Numbered from the stretch's first letter, positions 30,335 to 40,250 are shown. The stretch is DNA of 64,000 nucleotides from VYFG01 sp965248685 (GCA_965248685.1 CBDFKC010000003.1:2294001-2358000); one strand, 5' to 3'. Numbers and translations: made by a program. Notes: a model not told the origin generated them from the letters alone.

Positions 30335-31963
30335 TTATTGATCCAGGCAGTTTACGTGGGATCTGAACTCGAGTTGATGGTTGAGAAATGCCCGCGCCAT
30401 CGGCTCCCCACAGGGATGTATGCCAACGATGCTATGGGATATGTCCGGGAAAATTTCGTAGTCTACTGCGCTAAAATATTGTAGTTGCTGTTCTATGTTT
30501 TCTACTGGTAAAACTGGATCGAGGGCACCATGTAAAATCAATGTGGGAACGTCGGTGATCACCGCTTCACCCTCGATTCCATCCGCCGCCGGCACTGGCC
30601 ATCGATCGCATTGGGCACGATTAAACTCTAACAAAGCCACTGCCGATTCCCGCAATTCTTCACGCAAACTTTCAGCCTCGAGAATAGCCTTGTCGTAATC
30701 AATAAACGGAGATTCTTCGTAGCAGTAGTGGGCTGCAGCGCTGGCATCGCCATAGTCTTGGTCGGTTTGAAAAGCCAGCCAGTCCTGTATCTTTTGTCCA
30801 AATACGCCGAGTTCCCTGTTTTCTAGGCTGGCAAGAATTGCCGGCAGATCCTTAAACTGATCGGCGTCGTACAATGAATTATAAAAGACACTAAGGAAGC
30901 GGTCCGCATTCAGTATAAAATTGACTTTCCGTACCATCTCGACGCCATTTTGTGGAAGATCAACGGTAGCCCTAACTGGCGCAATTTTTAACTTTTGTAC
31001 CATATTCCAGAAACTGCGCTCCGGATCGGGCAATGCGGCATGGCATGGTTGCGAGTCGTTACAATAGTCGATCAGGCGGCTATAAGCGCTATTCAGATTT
31101 CTGGCATAGTTATCCATGTAACGTATATTGGGAAACACCGCCGCATCCAGCACCATGGATTCAATGGTTTCTGGATACTCCCGAGCGATGGTTAGTGCAT
31201 ACCGGGTGCCATAGGAAACACCGTATAAATTCCATTTACTGATAGCTAAAGACTGGCGCAATAATTCCACATCCCTAGCCACTCCCAGGCTGTTATATCT
31301 TGATACATCAATGCCTTGATCGGTCAATCGTTTGACGCATTGTTTGTTAACCTCCGTGTTCCAGGCAATTTCTTGTTCAACGCTAAAGTCGTGACTTATT
31401 GATCCGATAAAAGCAGGTATGTATTCGCTGCAAACCAGTACAGGTTCAGCCAGACCGACGCCACGGGGATCAATAAGGTACATGTCTCGGTAATCCCCCA
31501 CCGAAATCTGCTGATACCATTCCCATAACCATTCAGTAACGGTGTTGGAATCGAACCCCATAGGATTACCGGGGCCACCGCCGCCCAGATGGAGCAGGGG
31601 AGTTTTGGCAGATACCCCAAAGTTGATGGACAATTTAATAACCGGAAAGTTAATCAATGGTCCTTCCGCTGCGTCATGATTCTCTGGCACAAACATTTTG
31701 AAGCACTCGGTTTTAGGAGAACCCTCTGGAACCATAAACCAGCAATCCACTGGGTCCAGTCTATGCCTGGAAGCGATGACTTCAACGGGTTGTTCCATGG
31801 CAATCGGTTCCACCGCGGCTTGAATTTCGACTTCAGTAGCTCCTGCGCCACTCTCCTGGTTAGACTTTACCAGGGCGCAGCCAGTCAGATGTTGCAAAAA
31901 TGCAGCTATCAGTATTAACCCAGCTGCTTTCACCGAGCCTGATCCTGTTGGGCGTATTGGCAT
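30335..31963 (-). CDS. Lipoprotein alpha/beta-hydrolase, prolyl-aminopeptidase/TAP type
   Basis: The start at 31963 (MPIRPTGSG) gives 542 residues. The lipobox LTGC is at about residues 26-29, so it is anchored as a lipoprotein. The catalytic triad is visible: Ser in GVSYGT, Asp in LHGALDPVLPVEN, and His in FPDISHSIVGIHPCG. The C-terminal region, with ALLEFNRAQCDRWPVP, matches the tripeptidyl-aminopeptidase / proline iminopeptidase group. It probably trims peptides in the periplasm. It is the upstream neighbour of no obvious partner. The gene ends close to that of the convergent TauD-like gene (30304). Confidence 0.85.
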   Translation of the reverse strand: MPIRPTGSGSVKAAGLILIAAFLQHLTGCALVKSNQESGAGATEVEIQAAVEPIAMEQPVEVIASRHRLDPVDCWFMVPEGSPKTECFKMFVPENHDAAEGPLINFPVIKLSINFGVSAKTPLLHLGGGGPGNPMGFDSNTVTEWLWEWYQQISVGDYRDMYLIDPRGVGLAEPVLVCSEYIPAFIGSISHDFSVEQEIAWNTEVNKQCVKRLTDQGIDVSRYNSLGVARDVELLRQSLAISKWNLYGVSYGTRYALTIAREYPETIESMVLDAAVFPNIRYMDNYARNLNSAYSRLIDYCNDSQPCHAALPDPERSFWNMVQKLKIAPVRATVDLPQNGVEMVRKVNFILNADRFLSVFYNSLYDADQFKDLPAILASLENRELGVFGQKIQDWLAFQTDQDYGDASAAAHYCYEESPFIDYDKAILEAESLREELRESAVALLEFNRAQCDRWPVPAADGIEGEAVITDVPTLILHGALDPVLPVENIEQQLQYFSAVDYEIFPDISHSIVGIHPCGEPMARAFLNHQLEFRSHVNCLDQ

Positions 31964-32064
31964 GCCCCACACCTCTTGTTTTTATTGGTATGGTGAATGT
32001 TATCCGTTTTCACAGGTGAAGGGAAAATTGATATTGCCCTTGGTAAATGCTAACCCGCTTCGAA

Positions 32065-33084
32065 TTAGCCTGGTGTTGCGTAGTCGAATGAGTCGAAATA
32101 AAAGTTTTCCATCGCCATGCCTTTAGCCTGAAGACTGGTCCGAATTGCGTCGATCATTATCGGTGGGCCGCTGGCATAGACGTCGAATTCAGCAAAAGAC
32201 GGGTAGCTGTTAACCGCACTTTCGTGAACCCATCCGGTGGCACCGGCCCAGTCGGGTGAGCTGGACTCTGACAGCACAGGTGTATATTTAAAATTGGGAA
32301 ATTGTTGTTCCCATTGCTTTACCAAATCGTCCAGATACAGATCTTGGTGGTCCCGGGCACCCCAAAACAAATGGATATTGTAAGAAGGATCATCCGCCAT
32401 GGCATGCTCGATCAAACCTTTGACTGGAGAAAACCCGGTACCTCCCGCAATCATGATAATCGGCCGGGTTACCTCAGTCTGCATGAAATAAGTTCCAAAC
32501 GGGCCTTCCAGTCTCAGCAGGTCACGCGGTTTCATTGAGTCAAATACCCTGGGGGTGAACTGGCCATCGGGGACATGCCTAATATGTAATTCAAGACCCT
32601 GATCCTTCGCCAGCGCGGGCTGATTTGCGATGGAGAAACTTCTTCGCTGACCATCTTTCATCAGGATATCGATGTATTGCCCGGCAATAAAATTGAACTC
32701 CTGGGTCTTTGGCAATGCCAGGTATAGACGAATAACATCTTCGGCCAGGCGGTCGATCTGGCTGACCCGACAGGGTAGCATTTTTATCTGGATATTTTGT
32801 CCAGACATGATTTCATCGACATTGATTACAACATCTTCGAGGGGAATTGCCTGACATATCAACAGCTTTCCCGACTCTTTCTCTTCATGAGTAAGGGTAA
32901 AATCTTCGTAGTCACCGTAATCCACCGTGCCACTCACTAGGTCGCATTTACAGGCACCGCACACGCCACTTCGACATCCATAAGGATAAATTCTATTATC
33001 TCGAAGGGCGGCATCGAGAATAGTTTCTCCGGCATTACAGGTAAAACTGCCGTCGTTGTGTTGGTTTGTAACTGTGAAGGTCAT
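32065..33084 (-). CDS. Ferredoxin-fused NAD(P)H flavin reductase (AscD/E3-like)
   Basis: From the start at 33084 (MTFTVTNQHNDG) the protein has 339 residues. The plant-type 2Fe-2S domain is N-terminal with C37, C42, C45 (CRSGVCGACKC) and C77 (LLICQA). It is followed by an FNR-type FAD domain (RSFSIAN) and an NAD(P) domain (GGTGFSPVKGL, ending in a Tyr-rich FYFDSFDYA). This layout is that of CDP-6-deoxyhexulose reductase and oxygenase reductases. The upstream ATG at 33132 overlaps the divergent mutM region and looks less likely. It could feed electrons to the Rieske oxygenase encoded at 56447, but that is an inference. Confidence 0.85.
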   Translation of the reverse strand: MTFTVTNQHNDGSFTCNAGETILDAALRDNRIYPYGCRSGVCGACKCDLVSGTVDYGDYEDFTLTHEEKESGKLLICQAIPLEDVVINVDEIMSGQNIQIKMLPCRVSQIDRLAEDVIRLYLALPKTQEFNFIAGQYIDILMKDGQRRSFSIANQPALAKDQGLELHIRHVPDGQFTPRVFDSMKPRDLLRLEGPFGTYFMQTEVTRPIIMIAGGTGFSPVKGLIEHAMADDPSYNIHLFWGARDHQDLYLDDLVKQWEQQFPNFKYTPVLSESSSPDWAGATGWVHESAVNSYPSFAEFDVYASGPPIMIDAIRTSLQAKGMAMENFYFDSFDYATPG

Positions 33085-33148
33085 AATTTCGTGGCAGATT
33101 ACGGTATCCTTGGAGTCCGCGATTGTAACCACTTTGGTTCAAAAAACC

Positions 33149-33964
33149 ATGCCAGAATTACCCGAAGTTGAGACGACCTTAAACGGCATTGCGCCACATT
33201 TGAAGGATCAGGAAATTGCTCGTCTGGTGGTTAGAGAGCGCCGCTTGCGCTGGCCGGTTGTTCGTGGCTTGGAAGCCAAGGTGTCTGGCCAGAAAATTTT
33301 ATTTCTGGATCGCCGCGGCAAGTACATTTTGATTGGGTTGGAACAAGGCGGTCTTTTAATACATCTCGGAATGTCGGGTTCAATTCGGGTGCTAAACCAG
33401 CCAGAGTCGGCCCAGGTTCATGATCACTTTGATTTGGAAACAGTGGCTGGAAAAATCATTCGATATCGCGACCCACGACGGTTTGGCTGCTTGTTGTGGC
33501 ATCCAAAAAATATCAGGAACCATCTCCGATTGCGCAACCTTGGAGTGGAACCTCTCACCGAGGATTTTACCGGTGAGGTATTACGCATGGGTGCGGGTGG
33601 CCGCACCACAGCGATCAAAAACCTGGTAATGAATGGAGAAGTAGTTGTTGGTGTTGGCAATATCTATGCTGCTGAGAGCTTATTTGACGCCGGGATTCAT
33701 CCCCATCGTAGCTGCCAACGCATCTCTAAAGTACGTTATCAGCGTTTGGCTCAGTCAATCCGGAAAATATTATCCAGTGCGATCAATCAGGGTGGAACAA
33801 CGCTTAAGGATTTTTCCGGTGTGAATGGGCAGCCAGGTTATTTTGAGCAGCAATTGATGGTGTATGGCAGGGAAGGAGGATCATGTCTACGTTGCCCAGG
33901 CGTCATTCGAAAGACAATCACAGGGCAACGAGCGACTTATTATTGTCCCAGATGTCAAAAATAG
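33149..33964 (+). CDS. mutM: Formamidopyrimidine-DNA glycosylase
   Basis: MutM removes 8-oxoguanine and Fapy lesions and nicks DNA. I chose ATG 33149 because the mature catalytic N-terminus PELPEVET must follow directly, with the Pro2 nucleophile. An upstream in-frame ATG at 33056 would bury it. The 271-residue length is typical. The catalytic Lys lies in RRGKYILI near residue 57, and the zinc finger is CLRCPGVIRK...CPRCQ at the C-terminus. It is divergent from the flavin reductase gene and followed five bases on by the BON-domain gene. Confidence 0.97.
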   Translation: MPELPEVETTLNGIAPHLKDQEIARLVVRERRLRWPVVRGLEAKVSGQKILFLDRRGKYILIGLEQGGLLIHLGMSGSIRVLNQPESAQVHDHFDLETVAGKIIRYRDPRRFGCLLWHPKNIRNHLRLRNLGVEPLTEDFTGEVLRMGAGGRTTAIKNLVMNGEVVVGVGNIYAAESLFDAGIHPHRSCQRISKVRYQRLAQSIRKILSSAINQGGTTLKDFSGVNGQPGYFEQQLMVYGREGGSCLRCPGVIRKTITGQRATYYCPRCQK

Positions 33965-33968
33965 ATCG

Positions 33969-34640
33969 ATGAAATTAGAGCAAATACTTGAACCTGAGTC
34001 CACTTCTATCAGGACGCTGTTGCTTGGGCTTCTCGGTCTTGTAGTGTTGTATTTTTTCATGATGATCATTGAAACCAGCCGGATTGAAAAACAGCTGAGT
34101 CTGAGCGTTAATACGGCGCTTGTGGACGCAGGTTTTATTCGAATTCACTCAGATATCAGGGGACGGGATATCATCCTGAAAGGACAGGTGGCCAGTCACC
34201 AAGCCCTGAAAAAGTCGATTACCCTAGCCGCAAAGATCGATGGTGTCAGAATCGTTCGGGCTGACATTACGATCCATCCAATGCAACTGCCCTATATTAA
34301 ATTTCGGTTCAATCAGAACAAAATCACTGGCATGTCAGGATCGCTTTCGGATTCCGGTTTGTTAGAGAATCTGGTTCCCCGTACAAATCTAAAGTTCGCG
34401 GCGACAATCAGTCAGAATCCTGAATTAGCTGAAGCTAAATGGCTGCCAGCGATTGAGCAGTTAATTGTTCTTGGTAAGCGCCTGCAGAAGGCTGATGTCG
34501 AGATCGGCGCTGGTGTGCTTGATTTTGGTGGAACAACCGACGATCCAGCGGTCTATTTGGAGGTTGAGGGCAAATTGAATACACTTGCCGAGAAATGGAA
34601 TCTGAGAATCGTTAATAGGGTGGCGACTGTATCCCGCTGA
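33969..34640 (+). CDS. Membrane-anchored BON-domain protein
   Basis: The start at 33969 (MKLEQILEP) gives 223 residues. One membrane helix is at about 16-33 (LLLGLLGLVVLYFFMMII). A BON-like domain follows at about 40-100, with the GRDIILKGQVASHQALKK and IDGVRIVRADITI strands typical of BON. The second half, with a Leu/Val-rich region, may be a related domain. BON domains bind phospholipid membranes or envelope components. The gene starts five bases after mutM, so it is probably cotranscribed. Confidence 0.7.
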   Translation: MKLEQILEPESTSIRTLLLGLLGLVVLYFFMMIIETSRIEKQLSLSVNTALVDAGFIRIHSDIRGRDIILKGQVASHQALKKSITLAAKIDGVRIVRADITIHPMQLPYIKFRFNQNKITGMSGSLSDSGLLENLVPRTNLKFAATISQNPELAEAKWLPAIEQLIVLGKRLQKADVEIGAGVLDFGGTTDDPAVYLEVEGKLNTLAEKWNLRIVNRVATVSR

Positions 34641-34846
34641 TCTGGGAAAAATAGGCGTAGAATCAGTGTATTATCTCTGGTTTCGCTGGACAGGCGGATA
34701 TCCCGGGAATATACTTCAGGCCCGGACCAGCAGGAATAGCTCACCGAATGAGGCGTAACCTTCCACAGTTAAATAAAACTGAAAAATTGATTGAGATCAA
34801 TAGGATATGCGCTCGTCCAGAATTTCTGGCGAATCCAGGCAGGACT

Positions 34847-35959
34847 GTGTCCCCTGGATTGAATGGGCGGATCGTTGGTGGACTGCTTGGTTGCGTGGTT
34901 TTATCCTGTTCAAGTGCGGTTCTGGCGGCGAATTCAGGCCAACCCATGACCATTGATGACCTTGGGTTCACCGAGGTCATGAATGATAACCAATTTAATT
35001 CAAGCTTTCGGATAGAGAGTCATTCTTTGGTCAATTCATTGACTGGATCGAGGACGAATTTCCAGTTGAATTCAATAGTGGATTTCGATTCACCTCGAGC
35101 TAAATTTGATCGTCAGGGATTTGTCCTGGACGAGTCTGCACTAACCGAAGCCCAGGGGTTTAAGGTCAGGCGGTTCTCCACCGCGATGGAGAGTTCTCAC
35201 GGTGTTTTAACCGTGGGCAATGATTGGAGCAATTTTCAGGATTTCCTGGGGTCGAGTGGTGCTGGTTCAGGATTTTCAAGTTTGCGCCAAAATAGCCAGA
35301 CATCTGATCAAATTCGCTGGAACAGTAATAATGGATTCAGCGTAGCCCTGGAAAACAATATTGGAAACAGCGTTGGGCTGCAAGCTGACTCTGACGTCAT
35401 ATCTTCGGGAAATTATAAGTCTTCACCCAATCTAATTCTTTCTTGGAATGGAACGGATCCGTCCAGCCGGGCACAATACAGTTTCACTGCTTTGGGCCGA
35501 CAATTGCAACTGGAGGGGTTTGAGCAAAAGGACAATAGTTCTGACGAATTAGGGTGGGGATTGAATCTGGCAGGAGGCTGGCGGTTTGGAGATTTGTTCG
35601 CCGCCCTCAGTGTTACGCTTGGTAACAGTATTGATAATTTTATCCTGAGTCGCTTTGGTGATTCAAAGCCGTCAGAAATGAGGGTGATTACCCAGAATGA
35701 ATCGATCAATATCAATCCGAGCATCAATTACCGTTTGGGTGAAACTTCCAACCTGAGGGTGGAAATTAACCGCTTTGAGTCTGGTAGTCTGGACAATAGC
35801 TATGGCGTCGATACGTTGGACACCGTGCACCTTGGTTATACCTGGAACCCATGGCCGAGCACTCGGTTTGGCATCGAGTTTATCGGTACCGATGTTGAAG
35901 GACGTAGTGATTTATCCGATTCCAATGAAGTAAATTTTGCCGCGAGCAAACGCTTTTAA
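34847..35959 (+). CDS. Outer-membrane beta-barrel protein
   Basis: The preferred start is the GTG at 34847, with AGG just upstream. It leaves a short signal peptide (GLLGCVVLSCSSAVLAA, cleaved near residue 28). An in-frame ATG at 34748 gives a 33-residue longer N-terminus that looks unlike a signal sequence. The mature part has many alternating hydrophobic strands and ends in Phe (FAASKRF), the C-terminal signature of outer-membrane barrels. It loosely resembles porins of the DcaP group, but I cannot confirm the family. Length is 370 residues. It is not obviously linked to its neighbours. Confidence 0.65.
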   Translation: MSPGLNGRIVGGLLGCVVLSCSSAVLAANSGQPMTIDDLGFTEVMNDNQFNSSFRIESHSLVNSLTGSRTNFQLNSIVDFDSPRAKFDRQGFVLDESALTEAQGFKVRRFSTAMESSHGVLTVGNDWSNFQDFLGSSGAGSGFSSLRQNSQTSDQIRWNSNNGFSVALENNIGNSVGLQADSDVISSGNYKSSPNLILSWNGTDPSSRAQYSFTALGRQLQLEGFEQKDNSSDELGWGLNLAGGWRFGDLFAALSVTLGNSIDNFILSRFGDSKPSEMRVITQNESININPSINYRLGETSNLRVEINRFESGSLDNSYGVDTLDTVHLGYTWNPWPSTRFGIEFIGTDVEGRSDLSDSNEVNFAASKRF

Positions 35960-35964
35960 GTCAG

Positions 35965-36002
35965 CAGTTTTAACTACAGACCCCAGTTTTAACTACAGAC
36001 CC
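35965..36002 (+). repeat. Perfect 19-bp tandem duplication
   Basis: CAGTTTTAACTACAGACCC occurs twice in direct succession (35965-35983 and 35984-36002), just after the stop codon of the outer-membrane protein gene. It is probably a recent slippage product and does not resemble a terminator. Confidence 0.95.
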
Positions 36003-36094
36003 GGGGTTCCTTCCGCAACTACATTCCCGTAGCTGTATTCCCCCAATTGCACCCATAGTTAATTGCTTGCGAGCGTTAGTATGGTTATTGCGAT

Positions 36095-37654
36095 TTAGCC
36101 AATTGCTGGTACCTCACCAAAGCGACGGCTAAACCGAGGGGGATGATTCACCAGGGTCGATACGCTGCTAATTACAGTCGGATTAGCGGGTGAACTAGCA
36201 GGCTTTGTCAGCAACTCCGAATCCACTGGTTTTATCGGGGCGACCAACCTAGATGTATCCTTGGCCGGTGACGAGTCGGTTGTGGAGCGGTCCGGCAAGT
36301 TGGCTGGTTGAGTGGCAGCCTGCTCGGTATTAACTTGCTGACGGTCAACATGCTGTGCAGGCCCCCGGGCGCGATTCCCCTGGGTTTTAGATTGGGGTTT
36401 AGATGACCTCCCTGTATTGTTTCGGCGGTCTTTTTGCGGTCCACCACGGTCTCTGCGGCCGCGCCTCGGTGCGTATTCAATAGGTTCAAGCATGTCCACA
36501 GCAATATCCTTGCGCGGCAACGTATGACCTATAAATTCCTCAATTTCCATTATCGAGTAGGCATATTTCTCACAGATAAAACTGATTGCTTCACCACTTG
36601 CGCCAGCTCGTGCGGTACGCCCAATTCGATGCACATAGTCCTCGGCATCCTGGGGTAAGTCGAAGTTAAAAACATGGCTGACTGCCGGAATATGCAACCC
36701 GCGGGCGGCAACGTCCGTCGCAACTAATACCTTACACTGACCTGACTTAAACTTTTCGAGTAGCTTCTCTCTTTTGGTTTGAGGAACGTCGCCAGACAAC
36801 ATGGCGGTACTGATACCATTGGCTTCCAGGCATAGCGAAACGTCCTCTGCGGCATATCGGGTATTGACGAATACCAGCACCCGCTCTGGATCTTGCTGGC
36901 GCAACAGATTGACCAGCAACACCATTTTTTCACTGTTCGCCGGATAAAAGCTGTACTCTGTAACCATGTCGGCGACGACCTCATCAGAATCTATCTTAAT
37001 TTCAGTTGGGTCGTTCAAATGTTCATATGCGAGTTCCATTACCCGGAATGACAAGGTGGCGGAGAATAATAAATTTAGGCGTTCGTTGGCCGGCGGCATT
37101 TTACGCAGGAGGTAACGAATGTCTTTGATAAAACCCAGATCAAACATTCGATCGGCTTCATCCATTACCGCCACCTGGGTGAATTTCAAGGTGAACAATC
37201 CCTGCTTAAAGAAATCGATTAATCGTCCTGGGGTGCCGATCAAGATATCATTCTTTCCGGTTAGCATTGTTTTTTGCTGCTCATAACCGGTTCCGCCATA
37301 AACTAATCCAATTGACAATCCGGTATGTATATTGAGCAATTCAGCGTCTTTATGAATCTGAATTGCCAGTTCCCGGGTAGGTGCAAGAATCAATGACCTC
37401 GGCTGGCCCTGCTCATATCCTTCCAACGGTTCGCGGGTCAACAATAGGTTGCAGCAAGCCAACAGGAAAGCGATAGTTTTACCGGTGCCAGTTTGGGCCT
37501 GACCCGCAACGTCGTTACCTGACAAAGCGGTTGGGAGGGATTGCGCTTGAATTGGAGTGCAAAATTCAAACCCCGCCTCTGCCAAACCGGATTGCAATGA
37601 TTCGACCAGCGGAAGATCTGCAAATCGTTGATCTGTAAGATGTTTATTAGTCAT
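36095..37654 (-). CDS. rhlB: DEAD-box ATP-dependent RNA helicase RhlB
   Basis: RhlB unwinds RNA as part of the RNA degradosome. The 519-residue protein has the DEAD-box motifs in order: Q motif with FCTPIQAQSLP, Walker A AQTGTGKT, GG/TPGR, DEAD (VMDEADRMF), SAT, and HRIGRTARAG near 355. The C-terminal 120 residues are Arg/Gly/Pro-rich and disordered, a common RNA-binding tail. It is transcribed away from trxA, and rho follows trxA. The rhlB/trxA/rho order matches E. coli, which supports the specific name over other helicases. Confidence 0.93.
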   Translation of the reverse strand: MTNKHLTDQRFADLPLVESLQSGLAEAGFEFCTPIQAQSLPTALSGNDVAGQAQTGTGKTIAFLLACCNLLLTREPLEGYEQGQPRSLILAPTRELAIQIHKDAELLNIHTGLSIGLVYGGTGYEQQKTMLTGKNDILIGTPGRLIDFFKQGLFTLKFTQVAVMDEADRMFDLGFIKDIRYLLRKMPPANERLNLLFSATLSFRVMELAYEHLNDPTEIKIDSDEVVADMVTEYSFYPANSEKMVLLVNLLRQQDPERVLVFVNTRYAAEDVSLCLEANGISTAMLSGDVPQTKREKLLEKFKSGQCKVLVATDVAARGLHIPAVSHVFNFDLPQDAEDYVHRIGRTARAGASGEAISFICEKYAYSIMEIEEFIGHTLPRKDIAVDMLEPIEYAPRRGRRDRGGPQKDRRNNTGRSSKPQSKTQGNRARGPAQHVDRQQVNTEQAATQPANLPDRSTTDSSPAKDTSRLVAPIKPVDSELLTKPASSPANPTVISSVSTLVNHPPRFSRRFGEVPAIG

Positions 37655-37776
37655 TTACGCCTTTGGCCAATATTTGTACGTATCAGCATGTTAAAAAATT
37701 AATATAAAATAACTTGATTCGAGTTAGTTCAGACTGCATATTAGTCGTCATACAACAATCATGAATGCTCAATTCA

Positions 37777-38118
37777 ATGTCAAATAAAATAGTTCACGTC
37801 AGTGATGAAACTTTCGCCGACGAAGTGTTAAATTCCGAAGGCCCCGTACTAATCGACTACTGGGCTGAATGGTGTGGGCCCTGTAAGATGATTGCCCCCA
37901 TTCTGGATGAACTCGCCGAAGAATTTGGTGAGAAAATAAAGATTGCCAAATTAAACATTGATGATAATCCAGAAACCCCACCCAAGTACGGTATTCGGGG
38001 TATACCAACCTTGATGCTATTCAACAACGGTAAAGTTGAAGCAACAAAAGTTGGTGCGGTATCAAAATCCCAGCTGGCTGATTTTATAGAAAGCAATGTA
38101 GATACCACAGTAGCCTAA
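37777..38118 (+). CDS. trxA: Thioredoxin 1
   Basis: The start at 37777 (MSNKIVHVSDETF) gives 113 residues and matches the E. coli start. An in-frame ATG at 37765 adds four residues. The redox motif is WCGPCK, preceded by DYWAE and followed by the conserved cis-Pro in GIRGIPTLMLF. It reduces cytosolic disulfides and serves ribonucleotide reductase. It lies between rhlB (divergent) and rho. Confidence 0.98.
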   Translation: MSNKIVHVSDETFADEVLNSEGPVLIDYWAEWCGPCKMIAPILDELAEEFGEKIKIAKLNIDDNPETPPKYGIRGIPTLMLFNNGKVEATKVGAVSKSQLADFIESNVDTTVA

Positions 38119-38562
38119 TGTTGCGGATCAGCTCTTTATAGCAAATACCAACTAGAGTTACCCATATCTCAGGCATATCGCAGGCAAATCTCACGCAAGT
38201 TTCAGGAATAACGAATAAGTTTTTATCCAATTAAGCACTACTGAAAGATTTACCATTGCTCTGGGTGCTTAGGGTTATTCCTATTGCGTTCTCATTTAAC
38301 AGTTCCCATTTAAACACCCGATTTGATTTGGTCATAGCAATCCCATAACAGTCGCCGAAATGAGACACCTGAATGGTTACACGGGTTGTCGGCATTGAGT
38401 TGAATGCAGAGGGTGGACATCTGAGACGAACGCCTTTATTATACCGCAAACGCTTTCTTAAAGTAGTCGTTCCGGCTGCTTGAAAAATAATACAGACTCC
38501 CACGTCTTTTCATAACCGGCGCAAGGTTCAGCGCATTCTAATTAATATCGTTTTCTCCTTCC
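38119..38562. other. Gap between trxA and rho
   Basis: No convincing gene is seen. A minus-strand frame at 38231-38503 (90 codons, GTG start) has no recognisable domain and a weak ribosome site. In E. coli the rho leader encodes a short rhoL peptide, but I cannot identify one here. The segment may carry rho leader RNA. Confidence 0.4.
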
Positions 38563-39909
38563 ATGACACTTAGTCCAACAGAGCAAAAACCAAAGCAATC
38601 CAGATCAATGCAACGACAGCAGCAAGTTCCGGAAAATCCGGATTTGCCGCCAATCAGCTTAACCGATCTCAAAGAAAAAAAACCAGTTCAGTTAGCGGAG
38701 CTTTGTCGTGAACTTAATCTCGACAACATAACCCGATTACGTAAACAAGATCAGATATTCGCGATACTCAAAGCCCAGGCTAGAAAGGGGCAGCGAATTC
38801 TTGGCGAAGGTGTGGTCGAAATTTTACAAGACGGCTTCGGTTTTTTACGTTCGGCATCTTCATCATATCTGGCTGGACCGGATGATATATACATGTCACC
38901 GAGTCAGATTCGGCGATTTGCGCTCCGAACCGGCGACACTGTTTCGGGACAAATTCGTCCTCCAAAAGATTCGGAACGATATTTTGCGCTGCTGAAGGTA
39001 GAGGAGATTAATTTCCAACCGCCCGAGGAAGCCAAGAAGAAGATATTGTTTGAAAACCTGACTCCGTTGCATCCGGATGACAGGCTTCATCTGGAGCGTG
39101 AAAATGGATCAAGCGAAGATCTGACTGGTCGGGTTATCGATTTGATCGCACCGATTGGAAAGGGTCAGCGTGGCCTTATTGTGTCAGCGCCAAAAACCGG
39201 TAAGACGGTAATGTTGCAACAAATGGCACAATCCATTACCGCACTCAATCCGGACGTATTACTAATGGTATTGCTGATCGATGAGCGACCGGAAGAAGTA
39301 ACTGAAATGCAACGTACGGTGAGGGGTGAGGTGATTTCTTCCACCTTTGACGAACCCGCTGCCAGACACGTTCAGGTTGCGGAAATGGTGATCGAAAAGG
39401 CCAAACGATTGGTTGAGCATAAAAGGGATGTGGTCATTTTGTTAGATTCGATTACCCGCTTGGCCCGCGCCTATAATACTGTTGCGCCAGCTTCGGGAAA
39501 GGTCTTAACTGGCGGTGTTGACGCCAACGCATTGCAGCGGCCAAAACGATTTTTCGGTGCGGCGCGTAATATCGAGGAAGGTGGCAGTCTGACGATTCTC
39601 GCAACCGCGCTGATCGACACTGGTTCCAAGATGGATGATGTTATATATGAGGAATTCAAAGGTACCGGTAATATGGAGATTCATCTTGATCGCCGTATCG
39701 CTGAGAAACGGGTATATCCGGCAATGAATATCAATCGATCCGGCACCCGCCGAGAAGAATTGTTGACCGAACCTGCGGAGCTGCAGAAGATTTGGTTGCT
39801 GCGAAAGTTGCTGCATCCAATGGATGATATGCAGGCTGCGGAATTCCTGATTGATAAGCTTAAAGCGACTAAAACCAACGAGGAGTTCATCAAATCGATG
39901 AATCGCTAG
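38563..39909 (+). CDS. rho: Transcription termination factor Rho
   Basis: Rho is a hexameric RNA-dependent ATPase that ends transcription. The 448-residue protein has an N-terminal polar extension of about 30 residues (Gln/Lys/Pro-rich), a helical domain, the OB-fold RNA-binding domain with DGFGFLRS (about 95-102), Walker A SAPKTGKT and the DERPEEVTEMQR region, and the R-loop/Q-loop segment near SGKVLTGGVDANAL. The length exceeds E. coli Rho (419) mainly by that N-terminal extension. A good intrinsic terminator follows at 39941-39974. Confidence 0.98.
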   Translation: MTLSPTEQKPKQSRSMQRQQQVPENPDLPPISLTDLKEKKPVQLAELCRELNLDNITRLRKQDQIFAILKAQARKGQRILGEGVVEILQDGFGFLRSASSSYLAGPDDIYMSPSQIRRFALRTGDTVSGQIRPPKDSERYFALLKVEEINFQPPEEAKKKILFENLTPLHPDDRLHLERENGSSEDLTGRVIDLIAPIGKGQRGLIVSAPKTGKTVMLQQMAQSITALNPDVLLMVLLIDERPEEVTEMQRTVRGEVISSTFDEPAARHVQVAEMVIEKAKRLVEHKRDVVILLDSITRLARAYNTVAPASGKVLTGGVDANALQRPKRFFGAARNIEEGGSLTILATALIDTGSKMDDVIYEEFKGTGNMEIHLDRRIAEKRVYPAMNINRSGTRREELLTEPAELQKIWLLRKLLHPMDDMQAAEFLIDKLKATKTNEEFIKSMNR

Positions 39910-39940
39910 CGGTAATTGACGCGGAAGACATTAATACACT

Positions 39941-39974
39941 ACACCAACTAACGCTTGATTTGGTGTGGTTTTTT
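39941..39974 (+). terminator. Intrinsic terminator of rho
   Basis: ACACCAA (39941-39947) pairs with TTGGTGT (39960-39966) around a 12-base loop, followed by GG and a run of six T. It lies 31 bases after the rho stop. Confidence 0.85.
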
Positions 39975-40046
39975 GCATATCATCGCGCGCCCGCAAATTA
40001 ATCACATTGTAGTCGAAATAGTGGCTGCATTACCCAGGAACTCGTT

Positions 40047-40250
40047 ATGAAACCAGGCATCCATCCCGACTATCAGGAGATCAATGTTACCTGCGCATGT
40101 GGCAACAGCTTCGAGACCAAATCGACCCTGAAAAAAGAGTTGACCATCGAAATCTGCTCGGCATGCCATCCTTTCTATACTGGCAAGCAGAAGGTCATGG
40201 ACACCGCTGGCCGGGTCGGTAAATTTCAGGCCCGCTACGCGCGGAAGTAA
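40047..40250 (+). CDS. rpmE: 50S ribosomal protein L31, zinc-binding form
   Basis: The 67-residue protein begins MKPGIHPDY and has the zinc ligands Cys in TCACGNSF and CSACHPFYTG, so this is the C+ (zinc) L31 rather than the YkgM type. The segment GKQKVMDTAGRVGKF is typical. It is a single-gene unit. The hairpin that would terminate it lies inside the next gene. Confidence 0.97.
   Translation: MKPGIHPDYQEINVTCACGNSFETKSTLKKELTIEICSACHPFYTGKQKVMDTAGRVGKFQARYARK

Noticed and set aside
38231..38503. Minus-strand GTG-start frame between trxA and rho
   Set aside because: No domain or clear ribosome site is present, so it is only noted as gap content.
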